64,000 bases of DNA. Source: Cymbomonas tetramitiformis. Its lineage: Eukaryota; Chlorophyta; Pyramimonadophyceae; Pyramimonadales; Pyramimonadaceae. The translations under genes and the position numbers were made by a program. The DNA lies in the NCBI GenBank assembly GCA_001247695.2, contig LGRX02028658.1, forward strand, positions 1 through 64,000. The letters run 5' to 3'. The notes beneath the pieces are model-generated. The model worked only from the letters and a program-made list of their open reading frames with translations, did no database searches and was not told where the DNA came from. This document shows positions 1 to 11,465 of the stretch, piece after piece. The first letter of the stretch is position 1, and the number at the start of each line of letters is the position of its first letter.

Positions 1-290
1 TTTGAACGAACGAGCTCGTTTGTAGAGCGCTGTGGGAGACCTGTTGTGTTTGAACGAGCTCGTTTGTAGAGCGCGGTGGGAGACCTGTTGCGTTTGAACG
101 AGCTCGTTTGGAGAGCGCTGTGGGAGACCATTTGCGTTTGAACGAGCTCGTTTGGAGAGCGCTGTGGGAGACCATTTGCGTTGGAACGAGCTCGCTTGGA
201 GAGCGCTGTGGAGACCTTTTCGTTGAGAGTGCTGTGGGAGACCTGTCGCGTTTGAACGTGCTCCTTTGGAGAGCGCTGTGGGAGATCCCT
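1..290. repeat. 44-bp minisatellite, about 6.5 degenerate copies
   Basis: The unit begins TTTGAACGAGCTCGTTTG and ends GGGAGACCTGTTGCG; whole copies are 44 bp, with one shortened copy near 210-240. The array runs off the left edge of the window. It lies just upstream of the PH-domain exon, so it may sit in an intron of that gene. Open reading through it is a by-product of the repeat. Confidence 0.9.
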
Positions 291-533
291 GTGGCTGATC
301 TTGCCAGTTCGAAGGGCGGCTGCATGGCGCTGCGTGAGACTTTGCAAGTCTGCGCGGGGTGGCAGGGTGCCGTATCACACTTTGCTCCTATCAAGGGGGC
401 CACACAGTTCGCGGTCCTCGTTAATCTGTACTGGGGGCGCACGGGTCGCGATGACAACACAACTGGGCGCCCAAATCTTTGGATGAAACGCCCCTGCAAT
501 CTAGAAGTAACGCTGCGCATGTGGTCACTGCAG

Positions 534-2500
534 GGGTTTTTAGTTGTGACGCCCAAGCGGGAATACGAGCTAGACGCTGCAAACACCGAGCAGAGGGACG
601 CTTGGGTCTCCGACATCCATGCTAGCGTGGCAAGTAAGTCCTTGCTGAAGCGAAGTGCGGCAGGCATGCCTCCGCAGTGATGTAAGAATCTGTCAGGAGC
701 ACAGATTGACTTCCCGAATCCGGGGCGCTTCTTCGACGGATTCACCTCTTGGTTTCAATGCTCTCCGAGGTGGAAACTCCGGGGGATCGGAGAGCATTTT
801 TCACCCCTGGAATTGTCTTGCACACTATTCCACACACCCTCACAATCGCATGAGCCACCCACCTCAAAAAGACCGCCCTCCACTTCTGGATGCATATGCT
901 CCTGGCTCGTGTACACAGCAGTATTCTGCGGTTACGCAAGACTCCATTTGAGCACTCGTGCACGGCCGGCAAGTGCAAGGCCGGCGGGCTCAGGCACCTG
1001 CACGTGCACAGGCGAGTGCTTTGTGGCGAGCCAGGGTTGTTCTCTGAAGACTCGGGCAACTGCCCACCTGCCCTCATGTATCTCACTCGCGAGTGCATGG
1101 ACGCTTCGGGCTAGAAAGTCAGTGTGGCCGCAGATGCTGAAACAGCTCATTGCCTGCAGGTGGGATGTCACAGTCCTCCAGGCCCGAGGTGATGTTCAAC
1201 ATTAACAGGAAGAACAAGAAGTGAGCTGCCATTCTAACCGAACCCCTTTTTACCGGATATGTATATATATATATATCGACAATACTACTTGCATACGATA
1301 AGAGAAACATGTATTCCATGTGCTGACCGGGGACAAATCCTCCATCACCATGTAAGTATATATGCAGATGCTGCTTGTGCTGACTCCTCTACCAGCTGAT
1401 ACTCACACTCGTATGTGCTGACCGCAGCTGCTGCTATGTTCACCGTCAGGTGTAAATATATCTATGCTGGCTGGAGCCAAACCCTCTCTCACCCGTTATA
1501 CCTGTGTGCTGACTGGACCTGTTTCCTACGTCACCATGCGTATGTGCTGACCACAACTGACCCCTCATACACCGGAGATTTACATATTATATGCTGATGA
1601 TTTGAGTCTCCTGTAATTTGGATGAAACTTCCAATATGACGGCTGGAGTTACTGCTCTCTCCTTTACCTGATATGCAATAGCATATGTGACACTTGGGGC
1701 ATATGCTGTCAAACTGTTGGCGCTGCAGGCGGCAGGAACTGAAGGGCGACTTCTATTCTGAACCCCAAGTTGATTGGCGAAGGTGCGCCTTTCAACGCGT
1801 TTTCGGGGTCGCCATTTGAATGTGAAAAAAGTGTCTGGTGTTTAATGGGCGAATCGCAGCCACTTAAGCGGGGTACCCGACGTTTAAACGTGTTTTGCAT
1901 GTTTCCAGAGTTAACGCCTGCCAGCATCCCTTGAACATTAGTTATATTTGCGTGCGTGCTATTCATAGCCCTCGATCCTTTGTCCCACGGCGTGCTGACT
2001 AAGTATATCCGAACAGGGCACCATTACCGGATGATGAGTTGGAGAAGCTTAAGGAAGAGAAGCTTCAGCAGTTGCGGGCGGAAGAGTTCGCTGCAGAGTT
2101 TGCTGCAGAGTTCGCTGCAGATTTCGCTGAAGAGCAAGCTGCAGAGTTGGCTGAAGAGCAAGCTGCTCTTGCTGAGAATCCGGTGTGTCAGCTCACTGGT
2201 GTCATGTTGTGTGTTTTGCATCAATGTTTTGTTTTACTGCACCAGGGCCTGACAGTTGTGTAGGAACTTGGGCAGCAGAACTTGAAGAAGCTGGCGCGGC
2301 CAACTCCGCCGCCCCCCCCTATAGAGTTTGAAGACAGCGCTGCCCTGGACTTGATTGCCCAGTCTCCACGGATAGATGCAAAGAGGGTGTCCAAGTCGAA
2401 GCCTCCACCTCCACCACAGTCCGCATTCGACGAAGAAGATTCACCAAAAGAGATGTTTTCTTGTCTACAACAGAGAAAGTCACTGAAAAAAGTGCAGTAG
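534..2500 (+). CDS. 3' end of a host gene: PH-domain C-terminus, acidic coiled region, Pro-rich tail
   Basis: Four exons can be joined in phase: 534-633, 1160-1220, 2017-2182 and 2264-2500 (TAG stop). Each intron starts GT (GTAAGT, GTGAGC, GTGTGT) and ends AG. The first exon encodes FLVVTPKREYELDAAN then a helix with a conserved Trp (RDAWVSDIHASV), which is the last strand and C-terminal helix of a pleckstrin-homology domain. The next exons give a Lys/Asn-rich linker, then a Glu/Ala/Gln-rich helix with FAAE-type repeats, then two runs of five prolines and a Ser/Lys-rich end. PH domains usually bind phosphoinositides or proteins at membranes; that role is inferred here. Upstream exons holding the rest of the PH domain must lie before 534 or outside the window and were not found. 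The exon joins are strongly supported by phase agreement; the overall protein identity is unknown. Confidence 0.65.
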
Positions 2501-3683
2501 TCCGCTGATTTGTTCATCATCCTCATGGGCTACCTTATTTTTGCTACCCTGAGGGATGTATTCCAAATCAGATCCAACGGCAGCTGTGGTCAGTCATGGG
2601 CGAGGAGGCTGCATTGTGAAATCGCTGGTGTGATTGTATCTACGGGATGGTAGCAAAAGCAAATGGTTTCATGCAATATTTTGCAAGTGTCTAGCAGGGC
2701 GCAGAACAATTATATGAAAAATATAAGAATCTTGTCAAATTCTAGCACTGCATGTCGGTTATTGCACATATTTGAAATCATATACTCACTCATTTCCTTT
2801 TTGAGGGATTACCATTCGCGGAGTTCTCTCACCGGATACGATGTGATTACTTCTGGGACACTTGGCATATGCCGGAAAATTGGAAATATAAAGTTTTGCC
2901 GACAGGCCCAAACAAAAGCCTGTCGACCAACCCCTGATCCTCACACATTAACGATGCATGTTGTTGAAACATGACGCCATGTTAAGATTAGTGATACGTA
3001 AGGGTCGAATTGGGTGTTTGAGGGACACAATTACCGGATATCACGATCCGAGGACACTTTGATCATCCGCCGTGCGATAGGTACATTTGAGCGCTCATGA
3101 CATGGCGTAATTAAATTCTGTACCCTGTTCCATGTTAGTTGGCACTTGAATTTGATATTTTCATTGTTCACTTGGCTCTTTCTCTAATCTTCCGAAACGA
3201 TCGGATCCTCTCATGTGCGAAGGGTCTACCCTTACTCTTTGTGATGCATTAGGCTGGACAAGTTCTTTGCAAAGTCAAAATCCGTTGGAATGAATCCAGG
3301 GGCCTGTGGAACCTCGTCTCTCGCTCAAGGCGAGGGGCAGGTGGTCGAGACACGAGTCGAAAAGGAATGAGCAACGAAAAACTATCCGCACATCTCCCTA
3401 CTCCAAGGACGCAAAGCCCAACTCGCGAGATGTTAAAATTTCCGGACACTATACTTCGAGTGAAAGCACCACCAACCAAGTAGTACTCAACGACAATAAC
3501 ATACACGATTATGGTGACAAAATGCCTCGAGGATAGCGTAAATACTGAAGCGTCACGAAAATGCGAGAGAGCCTCGCTCACAGACGAAAGACGAAAAGAG
3601 CACAACGAGATGAGCTACCGGAATATCCTAGTACACCAGATATCAGACAGTCCCGTACTCGGTGTGGATAAACTCTCATAATA
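2501..3683. other. intergenic, no gene seen
   Basis: Mixed-composition sequence after the PH-gene stop. Open frames on both strands are short and show no family signature or splice-supported extension. I see no repeat here beyond scattered CCGGATA-type words. Confidence 0.5.
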
Positions 3684-3866
3684 AATAAACCCTAAGCTAG
3701 ATATACCCGGAACGGTTTCGGACGATTTCGGAGTCTAGCCTACCTGTGACACATCGTGTGTCACAGCACGAACCTACAAATCAGTCAGCAGTCCAGTGTT
3801 GGCCCTAGATTTCTGTCATAGGGGCCTGCACCGGGACTCCCGGTCAGGGCTGCCTATGCAGATTTC
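3684..3866. repeat. dispersed ~185-bp repeat, copy 1 (with stem-loop)
   Basis: Begins ATAAACCCTAAGCTAGATAT and ends GGGCTGCCTATGCAGATTTC. A second copy in the same orientation lies at 45522-45712. Both copies contain a perfect 9-bp stem with 5-nt loop, here CTGTGACAC at 3744-3752 and GTGTCACAG at 3758-3766. The class is not identifiable; it could be a solo LTR or a non-autonomous element. Confidence 0.8.
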
Positions 3867-4912
3867 AACATGAGCTGCCAGTGCAAGCTAACGCACGCAT
3901 CCCAAACCAACGATAACAATGCTCATAAAGAGCAACAAGCTCTAAGCTCGACGAAATCCAAGAGGGAATCATAATATATAACGAACACAGAAGATGAATC
4001 CACTTAAATAAAATCGTAGTGTACCTCTCCACCTCCGCCGCGTCGCAATTTCCCAAAGCCCATAAGCGCGCTCCAAGGGTAACCTAGAATCTGATCTAGA
4101 CGAGTGAGCCACAAGAGCGCGGTGAACACACTCAAACGAAATAAGTAACGAAAATCGTAAATGAAATTCTACGCTAAAATCACAAGTCACAAGCGTGAAG
4201 CGTGTGCCCATAACCTGCAAGAAACACGCTAAATAGGCAGTGGGGATCCACTGCAGACGGTGAACAAACAAATCACGATATACTAAATTCTCAGATAAAC
4301 ACAATCGTATATCGATAACACTGAGCCTGTGACACTAGCAAGGACCACCGATGATGACACACTCGACATTGAATATGATACTTGATCGTAGTGACTGAAC
4401 GAACTACTCGTGTAGTCCGCATATCGTGCACGATAGGCACTTAGGCAGCAAGGTCCAACCCCTCCCTGCCTTGTCCGCGGCTCCGGTCCCCTCCCCCCCC
4501 TCCCATACGCAAGCGGAGCTCTGAAGTATGGGGATTTTCGGGAGACGCCTCCAAGTCCCAAGTCCCATCCCCTCCTTTGTGCCCACATCTGAGTCAAAGA
4601 TTGGGGGGGGGGAGAAAAACCCCCTTTTTTTTTTCAAAAGAGCTCGTCTTAGCCGGACGGTCACATTTTTGCCCTTCGCTTGCCTGCGATTCGCGCTAGA
4701 CGCGATTCGATTCATCGTGGCATTCTCTCAAATGGAACGTGAAATGTGACGTCATCGACTCGTTCAACTTTTCAACTTCTCAAATTGTTTAAAAGTTGTT
4801 TGTGATTGTCGTGTCCTTCGCTTGAAACCACTCTCTTTCCGAAAGTACCTCGTCTGTCACCTGAGTCGAAACAGCGTCGTCAGTTTTTTTAGGGCTGCGA
4901 GAGCGTGGCACC
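3867..4912. other. intergenic, no gene seen
   Basis: No convincing gene on either strand. There are homopolymer runs of C (about 4494-4502), G (about 4605-4612) and T (about 4625-4634) that break reading frames. Confidence 0.45.
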
Positions 4913-5188
4913 GTGACCTGTGGTAGCAATTGGAGTGGTACATTTTCAAATATGGTCAGAACGAGAGGATCAGCTTCAACTCAATGGCAGATCCCTGCGG
5001 CGAACATCAACACGTCAAGCAACACTAAGACAGGGCAAGTGGCAGGCGACATCGGGCTCAAAGGAAGTGCTAAGACGGAGCAAGTGGCAGGCGACATCGG
5101 GATCAAAGGAAGTGCTAAGACGGAGCAAGTGGCAGGCGACATCGGGCTTAAAGGAAGTGCTAGCAACACAAATGAAGGCGCGTTCTGA
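4913..5188 (+). CDS. small ORF with three 15-residue repeats (doubtful)
   Basis: A 91-codon frame carries three tandem copies of a 45-bp unit at about 5028-5165, read as VAGDIGLKGSAKTEQ. The unit length is a multiple of three and the copies differ by few bases. The first in-frame codon is not ATG (an ATG lies at 4951). It ends 158 bp upstream of the HRDC gene start. I recognise no family; it may equally be a noncoding minisatellite in the promoter region of the next gene. Confidence 0.25.
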   Translation: MTCGSNWSGTFSNMVRTRGSASTQWQIPAANINTSSNTKTGQVAGDIGLKGSAKTEQVAGDIGIKGSAKTEQVAGDIGLKGSASNTNEGAF

Positions 5189-5345
5189 AGCCCCACAACT
5201 CGGAATTGTCTTCATTTTTATGCGCCACATCACTTTCGGGAAATATTCAGCTTCGGGCACCCCTTGCAGCTCTTCGAAGCAAGGCTGACCAGTTCCTGTT
5301 CCTCGCGGAACACATTCCCTGACTTGCACTCTGGCACTATCAGAT

Positions 5346-7951
5346 ATGGCGATGGAGCTTTGCGAATATGAGCGTAAGCGTCTTGAAAATATCGCTAGAA
5401 ACGCGGCTCGACTCGCAGACCTCGGTCTAGCGAATACAGTCGTGAAGATGTTTGGTAAACGTGCAGCGGCAGAAGATGCCGTCATCAGGTTGCACTTCTC
5501 GAAAAACAAATTTCTTCCTGTTGTCGCTGCATATTACCGATTCGCTCTCCGCTGAAAGGTGTGGTACACGTGCAATGTTCACGCTGAACCCTGCTACGCG
5601 TGACTCGCGCGTGTGCTTTCCCAGACCGCAAAAGCGGAAGCGTATCAGCATACCACCGCAGCCAACGTCCGCTCCGACTCGCTCCTCCCTCCGCCTGGCC
5701 TCGATCAATCAAGCTGACCACTCGAAGGACGAAGTGATTGGTGCGGCATCTCTTCCATAGCCGAGGCAGCCTGACACTGGTCCTGCGCGAAGCGTAGAAT
5801 GCGGTTGCGGGCGGTTATCGCGGCCCTACACTGGATCGTTGCGAAGCGCAATACGCAGTTACATGTGGACTTCACGGAGGCGGTCCTACACTGGACCAGG
5901 ACTGAGTACACTAAGCAGTACTGCGTACGAAGCTGTCGCTGCTGAATATCCTGTTGTGCGCTCACTGGTGCAGGTCGACCTCGGAAGTCCCGAGAATGTC
6001 AGCCCTCAGACACACGGGCTCGCGGTGATATGACGCCAACTCCAGACTCTTTGACACAGGATCAGAAAATGCTGTACGAAGAGCTGCGTAAGTGGCGACA
6101 AGCTGCAGCTCTGCGGCTGTATCGCTGTTCAGATCCCTCCACAGTATACACCCCCCACCTGTGACTCCTGATAGGCTCCTGATAGGCGTCATGCGTGGGG
6201 TGATAGGGTATGCCGCAGAGCAGTTGCACGGGGATCTCCCTATCCGGGTAGGATTGTGGGAAATGAGTATTGACATCAAGCGCCCGTACGGATTTGCGAT
6301 GTTTCACTCCCTCGCCTCCACCCTATGGTCACCACAGATGCCTTGAAGGAAAGCTTTGCTTACAGCTATCGAGGGCTTAGTTGACGCATGGAATGTCTCG
6401 TACCAACTGGTCCTTTCAAGCGGGCATTCGACGCTCGGAGTTTTGACGTAACATCATCACTCCGTCGTTGCCCCAGCTTCCGTCTGTTGAGGGAGCACGA
6501 TGAAACAGAGCGATGTGCAATAGGCATGAAGGTGGTCGCGGGTCGCACGCCCAGGTGTGTACAAATCGAACATTGTGTGAGCTGGTGCAATATCAGCCAC
6601 GCGATGAAGCTGCTTTGCTAGATATCTGGGGTATGTTCTGCATCCACTCCTACCCCTCACTCATAATTAGGTTTCATAATTAAGTGAGCAGCTGTGCGGG
6701 ACGTGGCAGCGCCTTGACTTGGCATTAGAGTGGTCCCAATACCTCCCTATCAAGTGGCGCCGCTGGATGCTCTTGTGCAGTAGTATACTCTTCAGGGACA
6801 ACACGCTCCCGATGGCTTCCTCTTGGTCAAGGGCCTCAAAAAGGCGACAGGCGTCAGCGACGTCTAACCAGAGGAGGGGCTTGGCGGGCTGCCGTCAGGC
6901 CTCGGTGCCAAGCGAATCAAGTTGTTTGGCGCAGAGATTCTCTCACTGCTCCCTTGCATCAAGAGGGACGGCACTTGTGACGCGGACACTCCGGAAGCTC
7001 TTCCAAGGTGTGTTGCGCTTGCCACCTCTAATCGGCAAGCATATAGAGTAAGACCGTCGAGCTGACAGCAGGGACGGCGACATGCGCGGCGCTCGGAACG
7101 ATGTGCTACACTGCATGTGACATGTGCGGCGCTCGGAACGTTGTGCTACACTGCATGTGACATGTGCGGCGCTCTGAACGATGTGCTACACTGCATGAGA
7201 TGTGTGACGCCTGAACGATGTGCTACACTGCATGCATGCGCGGCGCTCGGAACGTGCTACACTGCATGTGACATCATGTCAAATTCCCTCAGTTCCGTGC
7301 GACCAATCGTGTGCCCCTTCTGGTTGCAACGCATTACCCCACATGTGTGGTTCACCCAGGCAATTAACGTAAGTGTGTCAAGCAACGCACGCAGTGCTAC
7401 TGTTACACGCATACTGTAACCCAGCACCCGAGGCATGCATGCCTCTTAGCAGTGCTGCTTGGAGATGTGGGTTGTGCTGCCAACACAGCAAGCCAGACGA
7501 GCTAACCGCTGCTGAAAGGGAGGCCTACGAAGATCTGCGGGAGTTTCGCAAGTCACAAGCTGAAACCCTAAGTCTTGAAGCCTACAAGATTTGCCAGAAC
7601 CGCACGCTGTGTGAACTAGTGAGGTCATTGCCAAGGACGCTGGAAGCGCTGCCCGAGGTGAGTTCTTGAGGAGCCTCTTGACGATAATGGACACACTGTA
7701 TGAGATGGAGTCCCTGGAAGAGACACATTTTGGTGATCTAAAATGTTTGGAGAGCAGTTTGCTGCCACGCCCTAGGTTTGTTTGCGCATTTCTGTAAACA
7801 GTTTGGGGCCCGTCGGTTCATGGGACTCATACTAGCTCTTTGCGGTGAGCAGGTTTGGGGATTAGGTGAAGTTAGAATTGCAGCATACGGAGAGGATCTA
7901 CTCGAAGTTTTGAACAGGCACCGAGATGCCATAGCCCAGGAGTCCTCGTGA
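5346..7951 (+). CDS. tandem HRDC-domain protein, seven exons
   Basis: Exons: 5346-5454, 5625-5740, 5974-6143, 6555-6630, 6899-7007, 7489-7657, 7853-7951 (TGA), giving about 282 residues. All introns have GT..AG ends, and every junction except the first joins in phase. The N-terminus has EYERKRLENIARNAARLADL, then a basic stretch (PQKRKR) and a PTRSSLRL segment. Two HRDC domains follow at about 93-183 and 197-278. Shared landmarks are YEELRKWR/YEDLREFR, NRTLCELV in both, and DIWGLGAKRIKLFG/EVWGLGEVRIAAYG. HRDC domains bind nucleic acid in RecQ helicases and RNase D, but no helicase or nuclease domain is present here. The first junction is one base out of phase, so a small exon is missing or the copy has a frameshift. 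The end of exon 3 (donor GTATAC) is the least certain site. Function beyond likely DNA or RNA binding is unknown. Confidence 0.8.
7085..7270. repeat. 42-bp tandem repeat inside intron 5 of the HRDC gene
   Basis: About four copies of a unit containing GGCGCTCGGAACGATGTGCT followed by ACACTGCATGTGACATGTG. The last copies are shortened. The array lies wholly between exon 5 (ends 7007) and exon 6 (starts 7489). Confidence 0.85.
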
Positions 7952-9807
7952 TAGCAATGTCACCGGCAGACAGGAATACAGACAGAACAAAGCTGATTGG
8001 ATGCAGCGGGCGTGCCGGAGATGACCATGGAGAAGGCTATCAAGGAATAGGTATCAGAGCGGCGACAGAGTCAACCTCTTAGTGTTCAGGAAGTGCCTTA
8101 AAGTCTTGGACATAACGCAAAGCTTTAAGGACAGCTAGAAGAGAAGCCTTGCAGTATTCAAATCTGGTGAAAACCCTGTCTGGATTTTTAATGAGCATTT
8201 ATTCTTTCGTATTGCTAATCGCATTGCCAAAAGGTCGTATATTGGACAGATTTCGATCACAATTTTCTGACAAGTCGAGTTAAAGGGTTCCCACGCTGTG
8301 CTCCTTGAGATGCCTCAGCACACGACATTTTGGGGGTTATAGCAGAGGGAGATGAGGGGCTAGATTTACTCCACCCTCGTTTCACATATGCCTAGGACTT
8401 GTAGCGGGATTGCTTAATGGGTAGTTATGTGTGGGGGAGGGGGGAGGGGATTATATCCCAAGAATAATCCCATAACTCATAGGTAAATTATTGTTAGAAC
8501 GCCTTATGATAAATTGAAGGTTTGGGCCTGCGACACACATATTTTCAATTGTCTATGTGGACCATGCGTGAGCCCGCCTTCGATATTGCCCTTGCAAATG
8601 GGGATGCACACTGAGGGGATGCCTAGTGCCATGCTAAACTTATGTCACCGATACCAACATCATCCTTCTCGCTTTCCGAATCTGTCAGCGCCTTACTTGC
8701 ATATCCCGCCAAAAAGTATGTATTCATTCGCGCAGGGCCAACATGAATCAGAATATACTGGGTCCACCGAGCTGCAGCAACGATGGCTATTATCAAAATC
8801 ATCAGCATCACTTGCATGTACGCTTGTTTGACAAGTGAGTACGGTTTGAAAAGCAATATGCTACCGGTATTTAAAGCCACTTTCTCGTGTGTAAGCGAAC
8901 CGACAACGTCCAAAGTGCTGTCCAGGATAATCAGTGATATTATAAGCAAAGCGAGCTTCGCAAGATTTGTATATAGCATACTGGTAATATAATATATATT
9001 CGTCAGTACACCAGTGAAGGGATCACTTGCATAATATCAGGGTACGCCTCAATGTACATCATCATCATGTGCTGACACACGACGACGTTCTTTGCCCAGG
9101 TATGGGTGTGTTTACAATTATCTCAGTACGGATATCATACGGTGAATATACTGTGTCGTAAGTGTTCGATATTTGATCACTGTACAACACTGTGTGTATT
9201 TTCACTGTCGTGAATCGCCAGTGTAGCCGTGCATGCCCCGTTCGCGCCGGGAGAAGTGTCGCGTATTAAGTCGCGGTCCGTGTCTACTATCGGATGCCTT
9301 TGAGTTTGGCACACCCGGTAACGAAGTGCGTTGTGGTAAGCCAGGGTTGATTTTTAAACAGCATCACTTGTATGTGACCACTTCCACGACTCAGATATGC
9401 TGGGGGTTGATTTTCCAGCTTTTGCCTAGCATGCGGCTTACGCATTGGGTTTTGTAAACTACAGAATATAGCATTGCCCACAAGAATGGAGATCGCGATG
9501 TTGGTGCGCGGTACTACGTAGTTGCAAACTCTATCAAGCTAAATCGATCACCTCACGAAAAGGAGGTGACTCGCATTGAGTAGTCGCCATTCTTCCTGTT
9601 TCTGTACCAGTCTGTGTTCATGGTTTCAGCTACATGGAAGCTTCTACTTTCAAAAAACTGAAAGGTTCCATTCTTCTTTTGCATGGGGTGGAACGTTGGC
9701 ACTATGCGGAGCCCACCTCACGCCGGCGTTTGTACCACGGATTCGACGTTTCTCACCAGCAAGAAGATCTTTCACATTTCAGATTCGGTTGGTAGTTGAG
9801 ACCAGGG
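7952..9807. other. intergenic, no gene seen
   Basis: Starts after the HRDC gene stop. A G-rich tract lies near 8430-8447. Open frames are short, overlap on opposite strands and have no recognisable motif. I see no RNA gene. Confidence 0.45.
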
Positions 9808-10030
9808 GTGACATTATATTAGATATAATGTCGACACTAACATTAGCTATGTATTGACCAAGGTGACAGTAACATTATCATGGCATTAACAGTAGATCAA
9901 CCGACACTATATAATGTTCAAACTAATGTAGTTCGTCGTTATATCGACATTATATCATGCACCATTATATAATGCTCAAACTAATGTTTTTAACAGTAGT
10001 TTAACATTAGTTTCGGTGACAAAATATCAA
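9808..10030. repeat. AT-rich field of ACATTA/TAATGT motifs
   Basis: At least eight copies of TAATGT or its complement occur within about 220 bp, often as short inverted pairs such as ACATTATATTAGATATAATG. This resembles the subterminal motif clusters of DNA transposons. It lies just outside the 259-bp repeats of the CACTA-like element and could be that element's end or a separate insertion. Confidence 0.5.
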
Positions 10031-10283
10031 TTAATATGGAAATTATCACTGCATCAAATAATATCAATAGTTTATTCACCGCGCGGCACAAATCATTCAT
10101 CTACATGATAACACGCACAAGGTGCATTGGCCGCCACCCTACCATTTTAGAAAACGTTAGTATGTACACTAACGGTGTGCTATCGTGCCTTAACGGCATA
10201 CTAACGCCGCGTACTTTTAGGAAGCGTACTAACAGCATACTAACGCGATGCCTGAGTACACAATGTGAGTTAGTATGCTAGAA

Positions 10284-11310
10284 TGTGGGGGTTGGTGGAC
10301 TCGTGGTGTGGTGCATAGTGGGTCATGGATGGGGTCCAGATTCACTTCAATGATGTTCTAAGGTGATTGGATGGTGAAATGGGCACTGGTTAAGGAAGTA
10401 TGACCCGATTTGAAGAAGCTGATATTGGGGCTAAATTGCTTTGGGAATGTGCTACGTTAGCATGTCGTTAGCACGTTGTTAGTACACTATGACAATTACA
10501 CGTTAGTATGTTAACGGCATACTAACTCCCAGTCTCCTTAAGTGTGGGAGTTGGTGGACTCGTGGTGTGGTGCGTAGTGGGTCATGGATGGGGTCCAGAT
10601 TCACTTCAATGATGTTCTAAGGTGATTGGATGGTGAAATGGGCACTGGTTAAGGAAGTATGACCCGATTTGAAGAAGCTGATATTGGGGCTAAATTGCTT
10701 TGGGAATGTGCTACGTTAGCATGTCGTTAGCACGTTGTTAGTACACTATGACAATTACACGTTAGTATGTTAACGGCATACTAACTCCCAGTCTCCTTAA
10801 GTGTGGGAGTTGGTGGACTCGTGGTGTGGTGCGCAGTGGGTCATGGATGGGGTCCAAATGCACTTCAAAGATGTTCGAAGGTGATTGGATGGCGAACTGG
10901 GCACTGGTTAAGGAAGTATGACGCTGTTTGAAGAAGCTGATATTGGGGCTAAATTGCTTTGGGAATGTGCTACGTTAGCATGTCGTTAGTATGCTCGTTA
11001 GTACACTATGACAATTACACGTTAGTATGTTAACGGTATACTAACTCCCAGTCTCCTTAAGTGTGGGAGTGGGTGGACTCGTGGTGTGGTGCGCAGTGGA
11101 TCATGGATGGGGTCCAAATGCACTTCAATGATGTTCTAAGGTGATTGGATGGCGAACTGGACATTAATTAAGGGGGTATGCCGCTGTTTAAAGAAGCTGA
11201 TATTGGGGCTAAATTGCTTTGGGAATGTGCTACGTTAGCATGTCGTTAGTATGCTCGTTAGTACACTATAATAATCACACGTTAATGTATTAACCATATA
11301 TTAATCAACA
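10284..11310. repeat. four tandem copies of a 259-260 bp unit with CACTA-type motifs
   Basis: The anchor GTTGGTGGAC (GGGTGGAC in the last copy) recurs at 10291, 10550, 10809 and 11069. Each copy ends in a cluster of GTTAGTATG, GTTAGTACACT and ACGTTAGTATG words. Copies 1 and 2 are nearly identical; copies 3 and 4 diverge. The position just beyond the 3' end of the transposase gene fits a subterminal repeat region. Confidence 0.9.
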
Positions 11311-11465
11311 TGTTAAACGTGTACTACAGCGGTATATGCGCGTAAAGTACGCAACCACTGCACATGCTGTGTGTTCCACGAAATCACACAACGCAATATG
11401 CCGAGGGACCGTCCACGGCCTAGAATCCCGTCGATCGAAACATCAGTTCAGTCCTCGTTGTCATC

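Noticed and set aside
108..533. Coding sense for the minisatellite part of the first open frame
   Set aside because: Only the part after the CTGCAG acceptor at 533 looks like a PH domain; the upstream part follows the 44-bp repeat.
3249..3605. Overlapping minus and plus frames near 3.3-3.6 kb
   Set aside because: Both strands are open over ~230 bp, but neither has a motif, splice-supported extension or composition bias.
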